Below are positions 39,596 to 48,598 of a DNA stretch of 64,000 bases, one piece after another. The stretch lies in assembly GCF_003696285.1 (NCBI RefSeq), contig NZ_RFFL01000005.1:55735-119734 (forward strand). Reading direction: 5' to 3'. The stretch's first letter is position 1. Every line of letters begins with the position of its first letter. The notes beneath the pieces are model-generated. The model had not been told where the DNA came from. It saw only the letters and a program-made list of their open reading frames with translations, and ran no database searches. A program made the position numbers and the translations under genes. Source of the stretch: Stutzerimonas nitrititolerans. Its GTDB lineage: Bacteria; Pseudomonadota; Gammaproteobacteria; Pseudomonadales; Pseudomonadaceae.

Positions 39596-40716
39596 GATTT
39601 GTTTTCCAGAACATCGAGCAGGGCCTGCCCCATACGCGCCCGCCGCCAGCCGCGCAGCGAGTCGGGCAAGTGATAGGGGCCGTCGGGATAGCCGGTCTTC
39701 AGCAGGGCTTCGAGCACCTTCTTGCGCAGCATCAGCTCCGGCGCGATGCCCAGGGCGGCGCCTTCGCGCTGACCGACCGCCCGCAGTTTCTTGAGCCGCG
39801 AGGATGCCTCCAGCGGCAGCGGCTCGGGCAGCGGCTCCGGCCAGTCCTGCGCGGGCGTGGCTGCGGCTTCGCGGATCAGCGCCAGCAGGGTTTCGCCATC
39901 CTGGCGCACGGTGCGCGGATGCATGTCTTCGATACGGGCCAGCATCAGCAGATCGCCAGGCTGGGTGCGTGCCAACGGCCACAGGCTGTGTTCGCGCAGC
40001 ACCCTGTTGCGTGGTTGATTGCGCGCCCGGGCCTGGCGCTCGCGCCAGGCGGCGAGCACCTTGAGCACGGCGAGCTGCTGCGGCTTCAGGCGCCAGGCCT
40101 GCTTGACGTCACGATAGGCTTCGTCCGGATCGAGCTCGCAGCGAAAGCCGGCAACCAGTTCGGCGCCATCTTCGAGAATCCAGCTGCGCTTGTTCTCATC
40201 CAGCCGCGGCAGCAAGGCTTCGTACAGCTCGGCCAGATGCTGAGCGTCCTCGGCGGCATAGCGCACCTGCATCTCGCTCAAGGGACGCTGGAGCCAGTCG
40301 GAGCGGGTCTCGCCCTTGGGCAGTTCGAGGCCCAGCACGCTCTGCACCAGGCGCGAATAACCCATGGAAAAACCGATGTTCAGATAACCGGCCGCCAACT
40401 GGGTATCGAACAGCGGCACCGGCAGGCTGCCGGTGAGGCGCAGGAACACTTCCAGGTCCTCGCTGCAGGCGTGCAAGACCTTCACTACATCCTGATCTTC
40501 CAGCAGGGCTGCGAAAGCGCTCCAGTCGGTGATGGTCAGCGGATCGATCAGATAGGCACAGCGCCCATCGCCCACCTGCAGCAGCGCGGCGATTGGGTAG
40601 AAGGTGTCGACCCGCATGAATTCGGTATCCATAGCGACATAAGGCAGCTGGCGCCACTCGGCACACAGGCGGGCCAGATGCGCATCATCGCGGACCCATT
40701 GAGTTTCGATGGCCAA
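39592..40716 (-). CDS. rnd: Ribonuclease D
   Basis: 374 residues, a 3'-5' exonuclease for tRNA maturation. DEDD motifs: VAMDTEFMR (Asp-Glu, ~residue 27), [12 protein letters not shown] and the late [15 protein letters not shown]-terminal HRDC domain follows ([20 protein letters not shown]). I place the start at TTG 40716: GGAGGG lies 6 bases before, and it yields the conserved opening (M)AIETQW. Overlaps ycgL by ATGA. Confidence 0.92.
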   Translation of the reverse strand: MAIETQWVRDDAHLARLCAEWRQLPYVAMDTEFMRVDTFYPIAALLQVGDGRCAYLIDPLTITDWSAFAALLEDQDVVKVLHACSEDLEVFLRLTGSLPVPLFDTQLAAGYLNIGFSMGYSRLVQSVLGLELPKGETRSDWLQRPLSEMQVRYAAEDAQHLAELYEALLPRLDENKRSWILEDGAELVAGFRCELDPDEAYRDVKQAWRLKPQQLAVLKVLAAWRERQARARNQPRNRVLREHSLWPLARTQPGDLLMLARIEDMHPRTVRQDGETLLALIREAAATPAQDWPEPLPEPLPLEASSRLKKLRAVGQREGAALGIAPELMLRKKVLEALLKTGYPDGPYHLPDSLRGWRRARMGQALLDVLENKS

Positions 40717-40873
40717 AAGGCCCTCCTTGTTGTTCGCTCCGCCAGCGGACGTGTGGTCGAAGACAGCGAAGTATATATCGCGACCACGCCTCCACCGCGC
40801 AAAACATCGATGGCACGTCGTTGACGCAGCGGATCGTGTTTGCGATTTTGCCGTTTCAGAACGGAGCCTCGCC

Positions 40874-41734
40874 ATGCCTCTCGCCCAATTGATCACCCCG
40901 CAACGCCTGTCATCACGCTTGCAGCAGCCGAACCTGCGTATTCTCGATTGTCGCTTTTCCCTGGAAGATCCCGATTACGGTCGGCGCAGCCATGCGCAAG
41001 GGCATATTCCCGGCGCCCAGTTCGCCGACCTCGAACGCGATCTGTCGGACAGGGTCGTTCCCGGCATCACTGGTCGCCACCCACTGCCACAACCGCAAGC
41101 CCTGCTGGCCCGGTTTCGCGAATGGGGCCTGAACGACGGTGATGAAGTGGTGCTCTACGACGACGGCCCCGGTGCCTTCGCGGCCCGCGCCTGGTGGCTA
41201 CTGGCCTGGCTGGGCAAGCGCGACGGCGTCTATCTGCTCGACGGAGGCCTTCAGGCTTGGCGCGAAGCGGGCCTGCCGCTGGACGACGTCACACCCAGCT
41301 GCACACCCGGCAATTTTACCGGCGAGGCCGACGACACCCTGATCATCCAGGCGGCGCCACTGGCGGATCGACTCGGCAGCGACCGCCTGATCCTGCTCGA
41401 CGCCCGCGCGCTGCCGCGCTTTCTAGGTGAGGTGGAGCCCATCGATCCTGTCGCGGGACACATTCCCGGTGCGCACTGCATGCCCTTCACCGAAAACCTC
41501 GATCAGAGCGGTCGCTTCCTGCACCCCGAGCAACTCCGCGCACGTTTCAGCCGATTGCTCGACGGGCAACCGAGCGAAACGCTGGTGGCCTATTGCGGCT
41601 CCGGCGTCACGGCCTGTCATAACCTCTTCGCGCTATGCCTCGCGGGCTACCCTCTGGCATCGCTGTATCCCGGCTCCTGGAGCGAATGGATCACCGACCC
41701 GGCACGCCCGGTCGCCCGAAAGGAACACCTGTAG
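40874..41734 (+). CDS. Two-domain sulfurtransferase (rhodanese/MST type)
   Basis: 286 residues in two rhodanese domains (about 1-130 and 150-280); the active-site loop is CGSGVT in the second domain, nearer to 3-mercaptopyruvate sulfurtransferases (CGSGVT) than to thiosulfate rhodaneses (CRxGx[R/T]). The N-terminal domain lacks the cysteine. Moves sulfane sulfur from a donor to a thiol or cyanide. Divergent from rnd. Confidence 0.85.
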   Translation: MPLAQLITPQRLSSRLQQPNLRILDCRFSLEDPDYGRRSHAQGHIPGAQFADLERDLSDRVVPGITGRHPLPQPQALLARFREWGLNDGDEVVLYDDGPGAFAARAWWLLAWLGKRDGVYLLDGGLQAWREAGLPLDDVTPSCTPGNFTGEADDTLIIQAAPLADRLGSDRLILLDARALPRFLGEVEPIDPVAGHIPGAHCMPFTENLDQSGRFLHPEQLRARFSRLLDGQPSETLVAYCGSGVTACHNLFALCLAGYPLASLYPGSWSEWITDPARPVARKEHL

Positions 41735-41912
41735 CGCTCCGCGATCAGAATATGGCCGAACAGTCACGATCTGCCCATACGGTTTTCAACGACAATCGAC
41801 CATCTTTCCGTGCGAATCGTCGTCAAGTTACGAAAAAACGCACTCTTTCGTTTGCGACGAATCAGAGAAAGTTGCTAGGGTCCGACCCGCTTTATTTCTC
41901 CGGAGTACCACA

Positions 41913-43133
41913 ATGAAAACAACATGGTTGAAGACAGCGATCGCAATCGCAGCAGGCGCACTTTCCACTCAGGCCCTGGCTGCAGGTTTCGCCCTCAACG
42001 AACAGAGCATCAGCGGCATGGGCACCTCCTTCGCCGGCCGCTCCTCATCCGCCGATGACGCCACCACCCTGTTCGGCAACCCTGCCGGTATGTCGCGCCT
42101 CAAGCGCGAAGAAGTCAGTTTTGGCGTGGCAGCGATTCATGCCAACACCGATATCAAGAATGCCAGTGGCGCACCCGGCAGCAATGACGGCGACATGGTG
42201 CCGTTCACTGCCGTACCGATGGGCTATTACGTCAAGCCCATCGATGACAAGTGGGCAGTCGGTGTTGGCGTTTACGTCCCGTTCGGCCTGATCACCGACT
42301 ATGAGGGCGGCTTCTCCGGCCGCTACCACGGTGATTACAGCGAAGTTCGCGTGATTACCGTACAGCCCACTGTCAGCTATCGTTTCAACGAAAAGCTGTC
42401 GATTGGTTTTGGCCCAACGATCAACCGAATCGATGGACAGCTGGAAAGTGCTGTGCCAACAGGACCTTTCCCGGATAGCCGGGTAAAGATCAAAGGTGAC
42501 GACACCGCCCTCGGCTTCAACGTAGGCATGCTGTACGAAATAACGCCCCAGACTCGAGCCGGCCTAACTTACCACTCGAAAGTGGATTATAAGCTTGAAG
42601 GCGATACGAGCTTTTCCGGCGCTGCGTTCGGCCCGTTGGCAGGGAAGTACGATGCGTCACTCGATCTGGAAACACCGGAATCGGTCGATGTCTCCATTAC
42701 TCACGAGCTGAACGATCAGTGGACGCTGTATGGCGGCGCCATGCTGACCCGCTGGAGCCGCTTGGAAGCCATCGTTGTTGAAAACGAAGGGGGAGCTCCA
42801 GTACCAGTCATTTCTGAAGAACAAGACTGGCACGACACTTGGTCCTACGCCGTCGGCGCCGCCTACAAGCTGAACAAGCAGTGGACCCTCCGTACCGGTC
42901 TGGCCTTTGATCAAAGCCCGACCAACAACACCCACCGTTCGCCGCGGATTCCTACCGGTGATCGGACGGCAGTGAGCTTCGGCCTGGCCTGGAACCCGAC
43001 TGACGATGTCACCGTGGATCTGGCCTATTCGTATCTGTGGGAAGAAGACACCAAGATCCGTCAGGACTCCTACAACGCCACCTACGAAAACAGCGCCCAC
43101 GGTTTCGGCGCTGCGCTCAGCTACCGCTTCTGA
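41913..43133 (+). CDS. Outer-membrane transport protein, FadL/OmpP1/TodX family
   Basis: 406 residues. Signal peptide about 1-24 (IAAGALSTQALA), the hatch region with NEQSISGMGTSFAGRSSSAD, the family motif TTLFGNPAGMSRL, and a C-terminal beta-barrel ending in Phe (AALSYRF). Takes up long-chain fatty acids or other hydrophobic compounds across the outer membrane. The specific ligand is not readable. Confidence 0.92.
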   Translation: MKTTWLKTAIAIAAGALSTQALAAGFALNEQSISGMGTSFAGRSSSADDATTLFGNPAGMSRLKREEVSFGVAAIHANTDIKNASGAPGSNDGDMVPFTAVPMGYYVKPIDDKWAVGVGVYVPFGLITDYEGGFSGRYHGDYSEVRVITVQPTVSYRFNEKLSIGFGPTINRIDGQLESAVPTGPFPDSRVKIKGDDTALGFNVGMLYEITPQTRAGLTYHSKVDYKLEGDTSFSGAAFGPLAGKYDASLDLETPESVDVSITHELNDQWTLYGGAMLTRWSRLEAIVVENEGGAPVPVISEEQDWHDTWSYAVGAAYKLNKQWTLRTGLAFDQSPTNNTHRSPRIPTGDRTAVSFGLAWNPTDDVTVDLAYSYLWEEDTKIRQDSYNATYENSAHGFGAALSYRF

Positions 43134-43138
43134 TGCAA

Positions 43139-43168
43139 GAAAGCCCCGGTTCTACCGGGGCCTTTCAT
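43139..43168. terminator. Bidirectional terminator, fadL-like gene / glutathione peroxidase
   Basis: GCCCCGGT (43143-43150) pairs with ACCGGGGC (43154-43161), A-rich before and CTTTCATTT after. Between two convergent genes. Confidence 0.85.
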
Positions 43169-43169
43169 T

Positions 43170-43718
43170 TCACTGCTGCAAGGCCTTTTCCACCGCCGCG
43201 ATCAGCCTCGGATCGTCCGGTTTGACCTTGCTGGAAAAGTAATCGACCACCTGCCCGTTTCGGTCGACCACGTACTTGTAGAAATTCCACAACGGCGCCC
43301 GCCCGGCCTGCTCGGCCAGTTCGCGGAACAACGGCGTCGCATCATGCCCACGCACGGGTTGCGTCTGGGTCATGGTGAAGGTCACGCCGTAGTTCACGTA
43401 GCACACCTCGGCCGTCTCGGCCTCGTCGTCGGATTCCTGGAAGAAATCATCGGACGGCACGCCCAGCACCTCCAACCCTTCATCCTTGTAACGTTGATAC
43501 AGCGCCTCGAGCCCCTTGAACTGAGGGGTGAAGCCGCAATGGCTGGCGGTGTTGACCACCACCAGCGCCTTGCCCTGAAAGGCTTCGCAGAGATCGACGC
43601 GTTCGGTCGAGCGCAGTTTGGGCAATTCATGATCGAGCAACGCCGGGCATTCGGCAGCCACGGCGGGTATGACAGCAAGCGCCAGCCAGAGCGTCATGGC
43701 GCACGCAGAAGCTTTCAT
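43170..43718 (-). CDS. Exported glutathione peroxidase-family protein
   Basis: 182 residues with an N-terminal signal sequence ([15 protein letters not shown]), then a thioredoxin-fold GPx domain. The peroxidatic Cys is C61 in [12 protein letters not shown]; the [12 protein letters not shown] segment supplies the catalytic Trp/Asn. GPx homologues of this kind usually rely on thioredoxin. A periplasmic location is inferred and is unusual compared with cytosolic BtuE. Confidence 0.88.
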   Translation of the reverse strand: MKASACAMTLWLALAVIPAVAAECPALLDHELPKLRSTERVDLCEAFQGKALVVVNTASHCGFTPQFKGLEALYQRYKDEGLEVLGVPSDDFFQESDDEAETAEVCYVNYGVTFTMTQTQPVRGHDATPLFRELAEQAGRAPLWNFYKYVVDRNGQVVDYFSSKVKPDDPRLIAAVEKALQQ

Positions 43719-43896
43719 GGCGAATCTCCGAAGCAGAAAGGCCTCACGCTACGCCGCCGCTGCCGCATCGGCAATCCTCAGCGTCGCGGAGAGCCACCAT
43801 TCCGATATGAATCAGCGCGGATTTCACTGGAACGACGGACATCAAGCGACTTCGAATGCAACAATGCAGCCATTCGCCACGAGGACAGCCGCACCC

Positions 43897-44700
43897 ATGA
43901 CGACGATCGTGCAGATCTCCGACACCCATTTCGGTACCGAACAACCTGCCGTGGTGCAGGCCATGGAAGATCATGTGCAGGAGCATGGGGCCGATCTGCT
44001 GGTGCTCTCGGGCGACATCACCCAGCGCGCACGCCATAACCAGTTCGCCGCTGCACTGGCATTCGTCAAGCGGCTACGCGGTCACGGCATCCCCGAAACC
44101 CTGGTGATTCCGGGCAACCACGATATCCCGCTGTACAACCTGTTCGCCCGCTTCCTGTCGCCCTACGGCAACTATCGTGAGCATTTCGGCGATGACCTCG
44201 AGCCCACCTTCGAGAACGATGAAGTGCTGGTGATCGGCCTCAACACCACTCATCCCAGACGCCACAAGGATGGCCTGGTCACGCCGAAGCAGGTCCGGGC
44301 CGTGGCAGAGCGGCTACGCCGCGGCGACCCTGCCAAGCTGCGCATCGTCGTCGCACACCAACCCTTCGGTGCCATGGTGCAGAGCGACCTGAGCAATCTG
44401 CAGCATGGCGCCCAGGCCGCCTTGGAGTGCTGGTCTGAGCATGGGCTGGACCTCGTGATGGGCGGGCACATCCATCTGCCCTATGTCCTGCCGCTGTCCA
44501 GGCAATATGCGGGGCTTTCACGGGAAATCTGGATGGTACAGGCCGGCACCACCTTGTCGTCCCGGGTGCGCGGCACTTCGCCGAATTCATTCAATCGCCT
44601 GCGGTTGCAGCGCAGCGAATCGAAGCAGCTGTGCGTGGAACGCTGGGACCTGCTCGACGATCGCTTCGTGCTCGGCTCGCAGTTCCACCTGCACTGGTAA
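43897..44700 (+). CDS. Metallophosphoesterase (CpdA-like)
   Basis: 267 residues. All calcineurin-type metal motifs are visible in order: SDTHFG, SGDITQ, GNHD, HQPF and GHIHLP, the arrangement of class III cyclic nucleotide phosphodiesterases and related enzymes. Substrate (cAMP, lipid, or other) is not determinable. Start ATG 43897 gives MTTIVQISDTH; earlier in-frame ATGs add an implausible tail. Convergent with NlpC/P60 genes (9 bases). Confidence 0.85.
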   Translation: MTTIVQISDTHFGTEQPAVVQAMEDHVQEHGADLLVLSGDITQRARHNQFAAALAFVKRLRGHGIPETLVIPGNHDIPLYNLFARFLSPYGNYREHFGDDLEPTFENDEVLVIGLNTTHPRRHKDGLVTPKQVRAVAERLRRGDPAKLRIVVAHQPFGAMVQSDLSNLQHGAQAALECWSEHGLDLVMGGHIHLPYVLPLSRQYAGLSREIWMVQAGTTLSSRVRGTSPNSFNRLRLQRSESKQLCVERWDLLDDRFVLGSQFHLHW

Positions 44701-44709
44701 GCAGCCCGA

Positions 44710-45225
44710 TCAGGGATTGCTGGCCAGATGCTCCTGTTCGAGAACACGCTTGGCACTGAGATAGGATTGCTGCCAATAGCGATCGGAAAGCCGGTCCAGC
44801 CGGACGGTGCCGCCACTGGATGGCGCATGCACGAAACGCCCCTCACCTACGTAGATCGCCGCATGGCTCACCTTGCGACCTCCACTGGTCGCGAAGAACA
44901 GCAGATCGCCCGGCTGAAGCGCGTTGCGCGAAACACCGACGCCGAGCGTGCTCATGGCGCTCGTGGTACGTGGCAACGTCATGCCGGCCGCGCCGCGATA
45001 GACATAGCCGATCAGTCCGCTGCAATCGAAACCGCTGTCAGGCGTATTGCCGCCGTAACGGTACGGAGTGCCCACCAGCCCCAGCGCCGCGAACAGCACC
45101 TCTTCCGCGGCGGCGGATGGCTGATGGGAAGTAGGAGAGGTAATGACAGGAGCGGAAGGCCGACCGGTGCAGGCCGCCAGCAACACGCTCAGCAGAATGA
45201 TCGAAAAACGAGCCGGAAAGGGCAT
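44710..45225 (-). CDS. NlpC/P60 lipoprotein, copy 1
   Basis: 171 residues. Lipobox LLSVLLAAC then a low-complexity linker and an NlpC/P60 domain with the catalytic Cys in FDCSGLIGYVY, His in HAAIYVG, and a polar residue after GRFVHAP. Predicted outer-membrane-anchored DL-endopeptidase cleaving peptidoglycan stem peptides (spr/MepS type). Directly downstream of a second copy, separated by 74 bases. Confidence 0.9.
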   Translation of the reverse strand: MPFPARFSIILLSVLLAACTGRPSAPVITSPTSHQPSAAAEEVLFAALGLVGTPYRYGGNTPDSGFDCSGLIGYVYRGAAGMTLPRTTSAMSTLGVGVSRNALQPGDLLFFATSGGRKVSHAAIYVGEGRFVHAPSSGGTVRLDRLSDRYWQQSYLSAKRVLEQEHLASNP

Positions 45226-45299
45226 GACAGAGCTATCCTGGCGATCGAGCTGTCACTTTGCCGCCAGGCGAGACGTGGCGCAACCCCAGGGCCCCGAAT

Positions 45300-45938
45300 T
45301 CAGCGGCGAACGACCGTCTCGGACTCGGTCAAGGTTGCCATGGCCAGCACCCGCTTGGCCTGCATGTAGCTGGCACGCCAGTATTTGTCGTCCAGGCTGT
45401 CCACGCGGACTCCGCCGCTACGGCTGCTGGAGGAGTGAATGAACTGATCGTCGCCGATGTAGATGCCGGCATGGCTGACCCGGCCACGACCACGGTTGTT
45501 GAAGAAGACGAGGTCACCCGGCTCCAGCTCGCCGCGCTTAACCACAGGCGCATCGAGTTCGATCATTTCACGGGTGGAACGTGGTAGTTCGATGCCGGCT
45601 TCCTTGCGGAACAGGAAGCCGACGAAGCCACTGCAGTCGAAGCCGGTTCTGGTGGAAGCGCCACCATAACGGTAGGGCGTACCGACCAGCGTGAAACCGC
45701 GCTCCAGAATGCTGTCGACCAGCGCAGGGGGCTCGTTGCGCAGGTCGCCGAGCTGCTGCGCGTCAGGCACGGCCGCGTCACTTGTTCCGTCGGGTGCGCT
45801 TTCGGGAGTGGCATCCTCGAAAGAAAAAGCCAGCTCCAGACGCTGCGGTTCGGGCTGGGTGGGTTGACTGGCACAAGCCGCCAACAGGGCAATCAGTGCG
45901 AAGGGCACGAGGGGTGCGAAGCGTTGGCGCATGGGCAC
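45300..45938 (-). CDS. NlpC/P60 lipoprotein, copy 2
   Basis: 212 residues; lipobox ALIALLAAC and an acidic linker about 60 residues long, then the NlpC/P60 domain (Cys in FDCSGFVGFLF, His in HAGIYIG). The domain clearly parallels the neighbour, whereas N-terminal linkers differ. ATG 45932 is an alternative start two residues in. The tandem pair is also known in P. aeruginosa. Confidence 0.9.
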   Translation of the reverse strand: MPMRQRFAPLVPFALIALLAACASQPTQPEPQRLELAFSFEDATPESAPDGTSDAAVPDAQQLGDLRNEPPALVDSILERGFTLVGTPYRYGGASTRTGFDCSGFVGFLFRKEAGIELPRSTREMIELDAPVVKRGELEPGDLVFFNNRGRGRVSHAGIYIGDDQFIHSSSSRSGGVRVDSLDDKYWRASYMQAKRVLAMATLTESETVVRR

Positions 45939-46074
45939 GGCCGTGTCGAATTCGAAAAGTGCCGCGCACTATGCCCGCTGGCGCCTCGATGTTCAAATTC
46001 AATCGAGGAAAATGTGACGAACGTGCCGCGACAAATCGTCTGACGCGCCGCTTTCGGCAGCGAGCGCAGTCCGC

Positions 46075-46746
46075 TCAGTGATTGACGGTAAAGGCCAGCA
46101 TCGCCGACAACTGGCACAGTGGCCGGCCGCTTTCGCTGTGCCAGCGGTTGAACACTGCCTGCACCGCAGCCTGGTCACGCTGGCTGCTCGGCACCCTGTC
46201 GACGATACCCTGCGCCTGTAATGCCGCGACCACATCATTGCTGGGAATGAAGGTGTCCTTGCCGGCCATGCGCAGAAAGCGCGGAGCGGAAAGCCCGCCC
46301 AGCTGGCTGCCGTGCCGGGCGATATAGCGCCACAGGCCGACGATGTCTTCTGCAGGCCAGTCGGCGAGCAGATGACCGAAACCGCCCCGCTCCTTTGCCA
46401 CGTCCAGCACGAACTGCGCGTTGCGTGGCACGCTCTTGAGCTTGCCGAGATGGCGGATCAGCTGTGCGTTCTGCATCAACCGTTCGATATGCTCGCCGCC
46501 CATCAGCACGACCTTCTCGGGGTCGAAGCCGAAGAAGGCCTGCTCGAAGGCCGGCCACTTGGCATCGACCAGGCTGTGCTTGAGGCCGGCGCGAAAGATC
46601 CGCAGGCTGACCAACGAGAGATAGCGGTCGTCGGCAACCGCTCGCAGCTGATCGGCGCTGGCCGGTTGCGGCAACAGCGCCTCCAGGGCCGCCGCCGAGC
46701 CGAAGCGGTTCAGGCAGTATTCGTACAGCCATTTGTAGTCACGCAT
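46075..46746 (-). CDS. DNA-3-methyladenine glycosylase I-like protein
   Basis: 223 residues starting MRDYKWLYEYCLNRFGS. Conserved blocks (SLVSLRIFRAGLKHSLVDAK; LGGLSAPRFLRMAGKDTFI) match proteins annotated in Pseudomonas as Tag-family adenine glycosylases with a helix-hairpin-helix fold. It does not look much like E. coli Tag (the MERCGWV N-terminal zinc region is absent), so a DNA-repair role is tentative. It lies 81 bases downstream of the class I DAHP synthase. Confidence 0.6.
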   Translation of the reverse strand: MRDYKWLYEYCLNRFGSAAALEALLPQPASADQLRAVADDRYLSLVSLRIFRAGLKHSLVDAKWPAFEQAFFGFDPEKVVLMGGEHIERLMQNAQLIRHLGKLKSVPRNAQFVLDVAKERGGFGHLLADWPAEDIVGLWRYIARHGSQLGGLSAPRFLRMAGKDTFIPSNDVVAALQAQGIVDRVPSSQRDQAAVQAVFNRWHSESGRPLCQLSAMLAFTVNH

Positions 46747-46827
46747 GCTTAATCTATCCGATCCGAAAAACAGCAGCGGCACAGGGTGCCGGCGAGCGGG
46801 CCGCCTCGCAAGCCCGCCGATCAAGAT

Positions 46828-47925
46828 TCAGCCCCGCAAACGCTGCGCCGCATCGCTCAGCAGTTGGGCGGTCGCGCTCCAGCCCAGGCAACCATCGGTG
46901 ATCGACACGCCATAGCGCAGCTCGCCGGTCAGTGGTTGGCAGCCATCGAACAGATGGCTTTCCAGCATCACGCCGCGCAGGCTGGCATCTCCGGCCAGGC
47001 GTTGCTCGAGAACGCTATCGAACACGGCCGGCTGGCGCAGCGGGTTCTTGCCGCTGTTGGCGTGGCTGCAGTCGACCATTATCCGTGCGGCGATGCCCTG
47101 CTTCTGCAACGCCGTTCGAGCCGTCCGGACGCTTTCGGCATCGTAGTTCGGCGCACCATGGCCGCCGCGCAGCACCAGGTGCGTGTCGGCGTTGCCAGCG
47201 GTTTCCAGCAAGGCGGGATGGCCCAGCTCGTCGATGCCGAAGTGCTGGTGCGGATGCGCCGCCGATCGCATGGCGTCGCAGGCGACGCCCAGGCTGCCGT
47301 CGGTACCATTCTTGAAGCCCACCGGCAGCTCCAGCCCACTGACCATTTCCCGATGAATCTGCGATTCACTGGTGCGCGCACCGATGGCGGCCCAGCCCAG
47401 CAGATCGTCGAAGTAGCCGGCCGTCAGCGGCTGCAGCAGTTCGCTGGCGATCGGCAGGCCGGTTCCCAGAATGTCCAGCATCAGCTTGCGCGACAGGCGC
47501 AGCCCTTCGGCCATGTCGCCGCTGCCATCGAGGTGCGGATCGTAGAGCAGGCCTTTCCAGCCGACGGTAGTGCGCGGCTTCTCGACATAAGTGCGCATCA
47601 CCAGCAACAGCTGATCGCTGACCTGTGGCGCGAGCGCAGCCAGGCGCTCGGCGTATTCCAGCGCGGCAACAGGGTCATGCAGGGAGCAGGGTCCGACCAC
47701 GACCAGTAGGCGTGGATCGCGACCATCGAGCACGGCGCGAATGGCGTTGCGATCGTTGTGGATGCTTTCGGCGAGTGCGGTGCTCAGCGGCAGGCGCTGG
47801 CGCAACAGGGCGGGGCTTGGCAGCGGCTTGGCGCGGCGGCGAATGGGAGCAGCGATGGAAGACGGAACAGGCTCGGCGATGGCGAGCTGGATGGCGATGT
47901 TCTGAGCGTTGGCGGAAGCATTCAT
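46828..47925 (-). CDS. 3-deoxy-7-phosphoheptulonate synthase, class I (AroF/G/H type)
   Basis: 365 residues. Motifs: VVVGPCSLHDP, GWKGLLYDPHLDGS, GFKNGTDGS, RGGHGAPNYD and VDCSHANSGKNP, all of AroFGH-type DAHP synthases. Condenses PEP and erythrose-4-phosphate, first step of aromatic amino-acid synthesis. AAGGA lies somewhat far (about 11 bases) before ATG 47925. The long leader upstream has an aromatic-rich ORF, a terminator and a second Tyr-rich ORF, so attenuation is likely. Which amino acid inhibits the enzyme cannot be read. Confidence 0.93.
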   Translation of the reverse strand: MNASANAQNIAIQLAIAEPVPSSIAAPIRRRAKPLPSPALLRQRLPLSTALAESIHNDRNAIRAVLDGRDPRLLVVVGPCSLHDPVAALEYAERLAALAPQVSDQLLLVMRTYVEKPRTTVGWKGLLYDPHLDGSGDMAEGLRLSRKLMLDILGTGLPIASELLQPLTAGYFDDLLGWAAIGARTSESQIHREMVSGLELPVGFKNGTDGSLGVACDAMRSAAHPHQHFGIDELGHPALLETAGNADTHLVLRGGHGAPNYDAESVRTARTALQKQGIAARIMVDCSHANSGKNPLRQPAVFDSVLEQRLAGDASLRGVMLESHLFDGCQPLTGELRYGVSITDGCLGWSATAQLLSDAAQRLRG

Positions 47926-47970
47926 GATCTGGCGGTTCCTTCGGCCGGCGCGGGCGATCCCGCGACGGCG

Positions 47971-48066
47971 CTAATCGAGTGTTCGTTCGGGTGGTGTCAG
48001 GGCAGCGGTGAAGCGGCTAAATCGCCAGTCGTAACGGTAATCACGGTAGGTGCGGTAAGTGCTCAT
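47971..48066 (-). CDS. Tyr/Arg-rich leader ORF 2 (31 aa)
   Basis: ATG 48066 with AAGGA eight bases upstream encodes MSTYRTYRDYRYDWRF..., having four Tyr within the first eleven residues plus Trp and two Phe by residue 19, ending at TAG 47971. It lies between the terminator (48103-48139) and the DAHP synthase ATG (46 bases after the stop). Small size, ribosome site and residue bias make it a candidate regulatory peptide; no protein family matches. Confidence 0.6.
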   Translation of the reverse strand: MSTYRTYRDYRYDWRFSRFTAALTPPERTLD

Positions 48067-48102
48067 GGTGTATTCCTTGTGCTGTGGCCTTTCTTCCGGC
48101 CA

Positions 48103-48139
48103 GAAAACAAAAACCCCGGTCGGGTAGCCGACCGGGGTT
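48103..48139 (-). terminator. Attenuator terminator upstream of DAHP synthase
   Basis: Perfect 12-bp stem AACCCCGGTCGG (48112-48123) with CCGACCGGGGTT (48128-48139), loop of 4, followed on the minus strand by TTTTTGTTTT. It lies 51 bases past leader ORF 1 and 37 bases before leader ORF 2, inside the 5' leader, which is where an amino-acid attenuator terminates. Confidence 0.88.
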
Positions 48140-48189
48140 GTGAAAACTGCTCTGGTGGCGACCCTGCTTGCTCGGGCGCCTGCGGGGTA

Positions 48190-48315
48190 TCAGGCGCGCC
48201 AGTGGCTAAACCAATACCCGAAGTAATAGCCCGAAGCCGCCAGCTGCCCACGCGACTGCGCAGCGCGCTGGGCACTGGTATTTGCGATCGGCTGGATGGT
48301 GTGGCTGTGGAACAT
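48190..48315 (-). CDS. Aromatic-rich leader peptide 1 (41 aa)
   Basis: ATG 48315 with GAGGAG seven bases upstream encodes a 41-residue peptide whose end reads GYYFGYWFSHWRA: three Tyr, two Phe and two Trp in eleven residues, stop at 48190-48192. The intrinsic terminator starts about 50 bases later. GGGTAT inside the Tyr codons (48214-48219) can pair with ATACCC just after the stop (48185-48190), as a pause/anti-antiterminator stem. This is the layout of amino-acid attenuation leaders; I know of no description for this gene. Confidence 0.75.
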   Translation of the reverse strand: MFHSHTIQPIANTSAQRAAQSRGQLAASGYYFGYWFSHWRA

Positions 48316-48525
48316 GCTTGAACTCCTCATTGGCGACCACCTTAATGTTTCGAGTCGCAAGCTGCAAGCCGCCGGATAACGCCTGCGACCAATCCAGCCC
48401 ACAAAGCCCGATGGCCCGATGGTTCCTATGCTTCAGCGTGGGAACCGGGTTGCGAGCGCTCTCTGCACGCCTGGGACGCGAAGCGCCCGCATTGCGTTCC
48501 ACGCAGAAGCGCGGGAACGATCAAC

Positions 48526-48598
48526 GTAGGGCCGAACTCATTCGGCCAGCGAGTTCGTGCAAGCAGTCGAGCAAATGGCCGAACAAGTTCGGCCCTAC
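48526..48598. repeat. Palindrome pair A (GTAGGGCCGAAC family)
   Basis: GTAGGGCCGAACTCATTCGG (from 48526) and its inverted partner GGCCGAACAAGTTCGGCC (48577-48594, then CTAC) face each other 29 bases apart. The second copy overlaps the ttcA stop codon: TAG at 48597-48595 comes from the repeat. Further pairs lie at 57955-58004 and 61481-61536. Confidence 0.75.
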
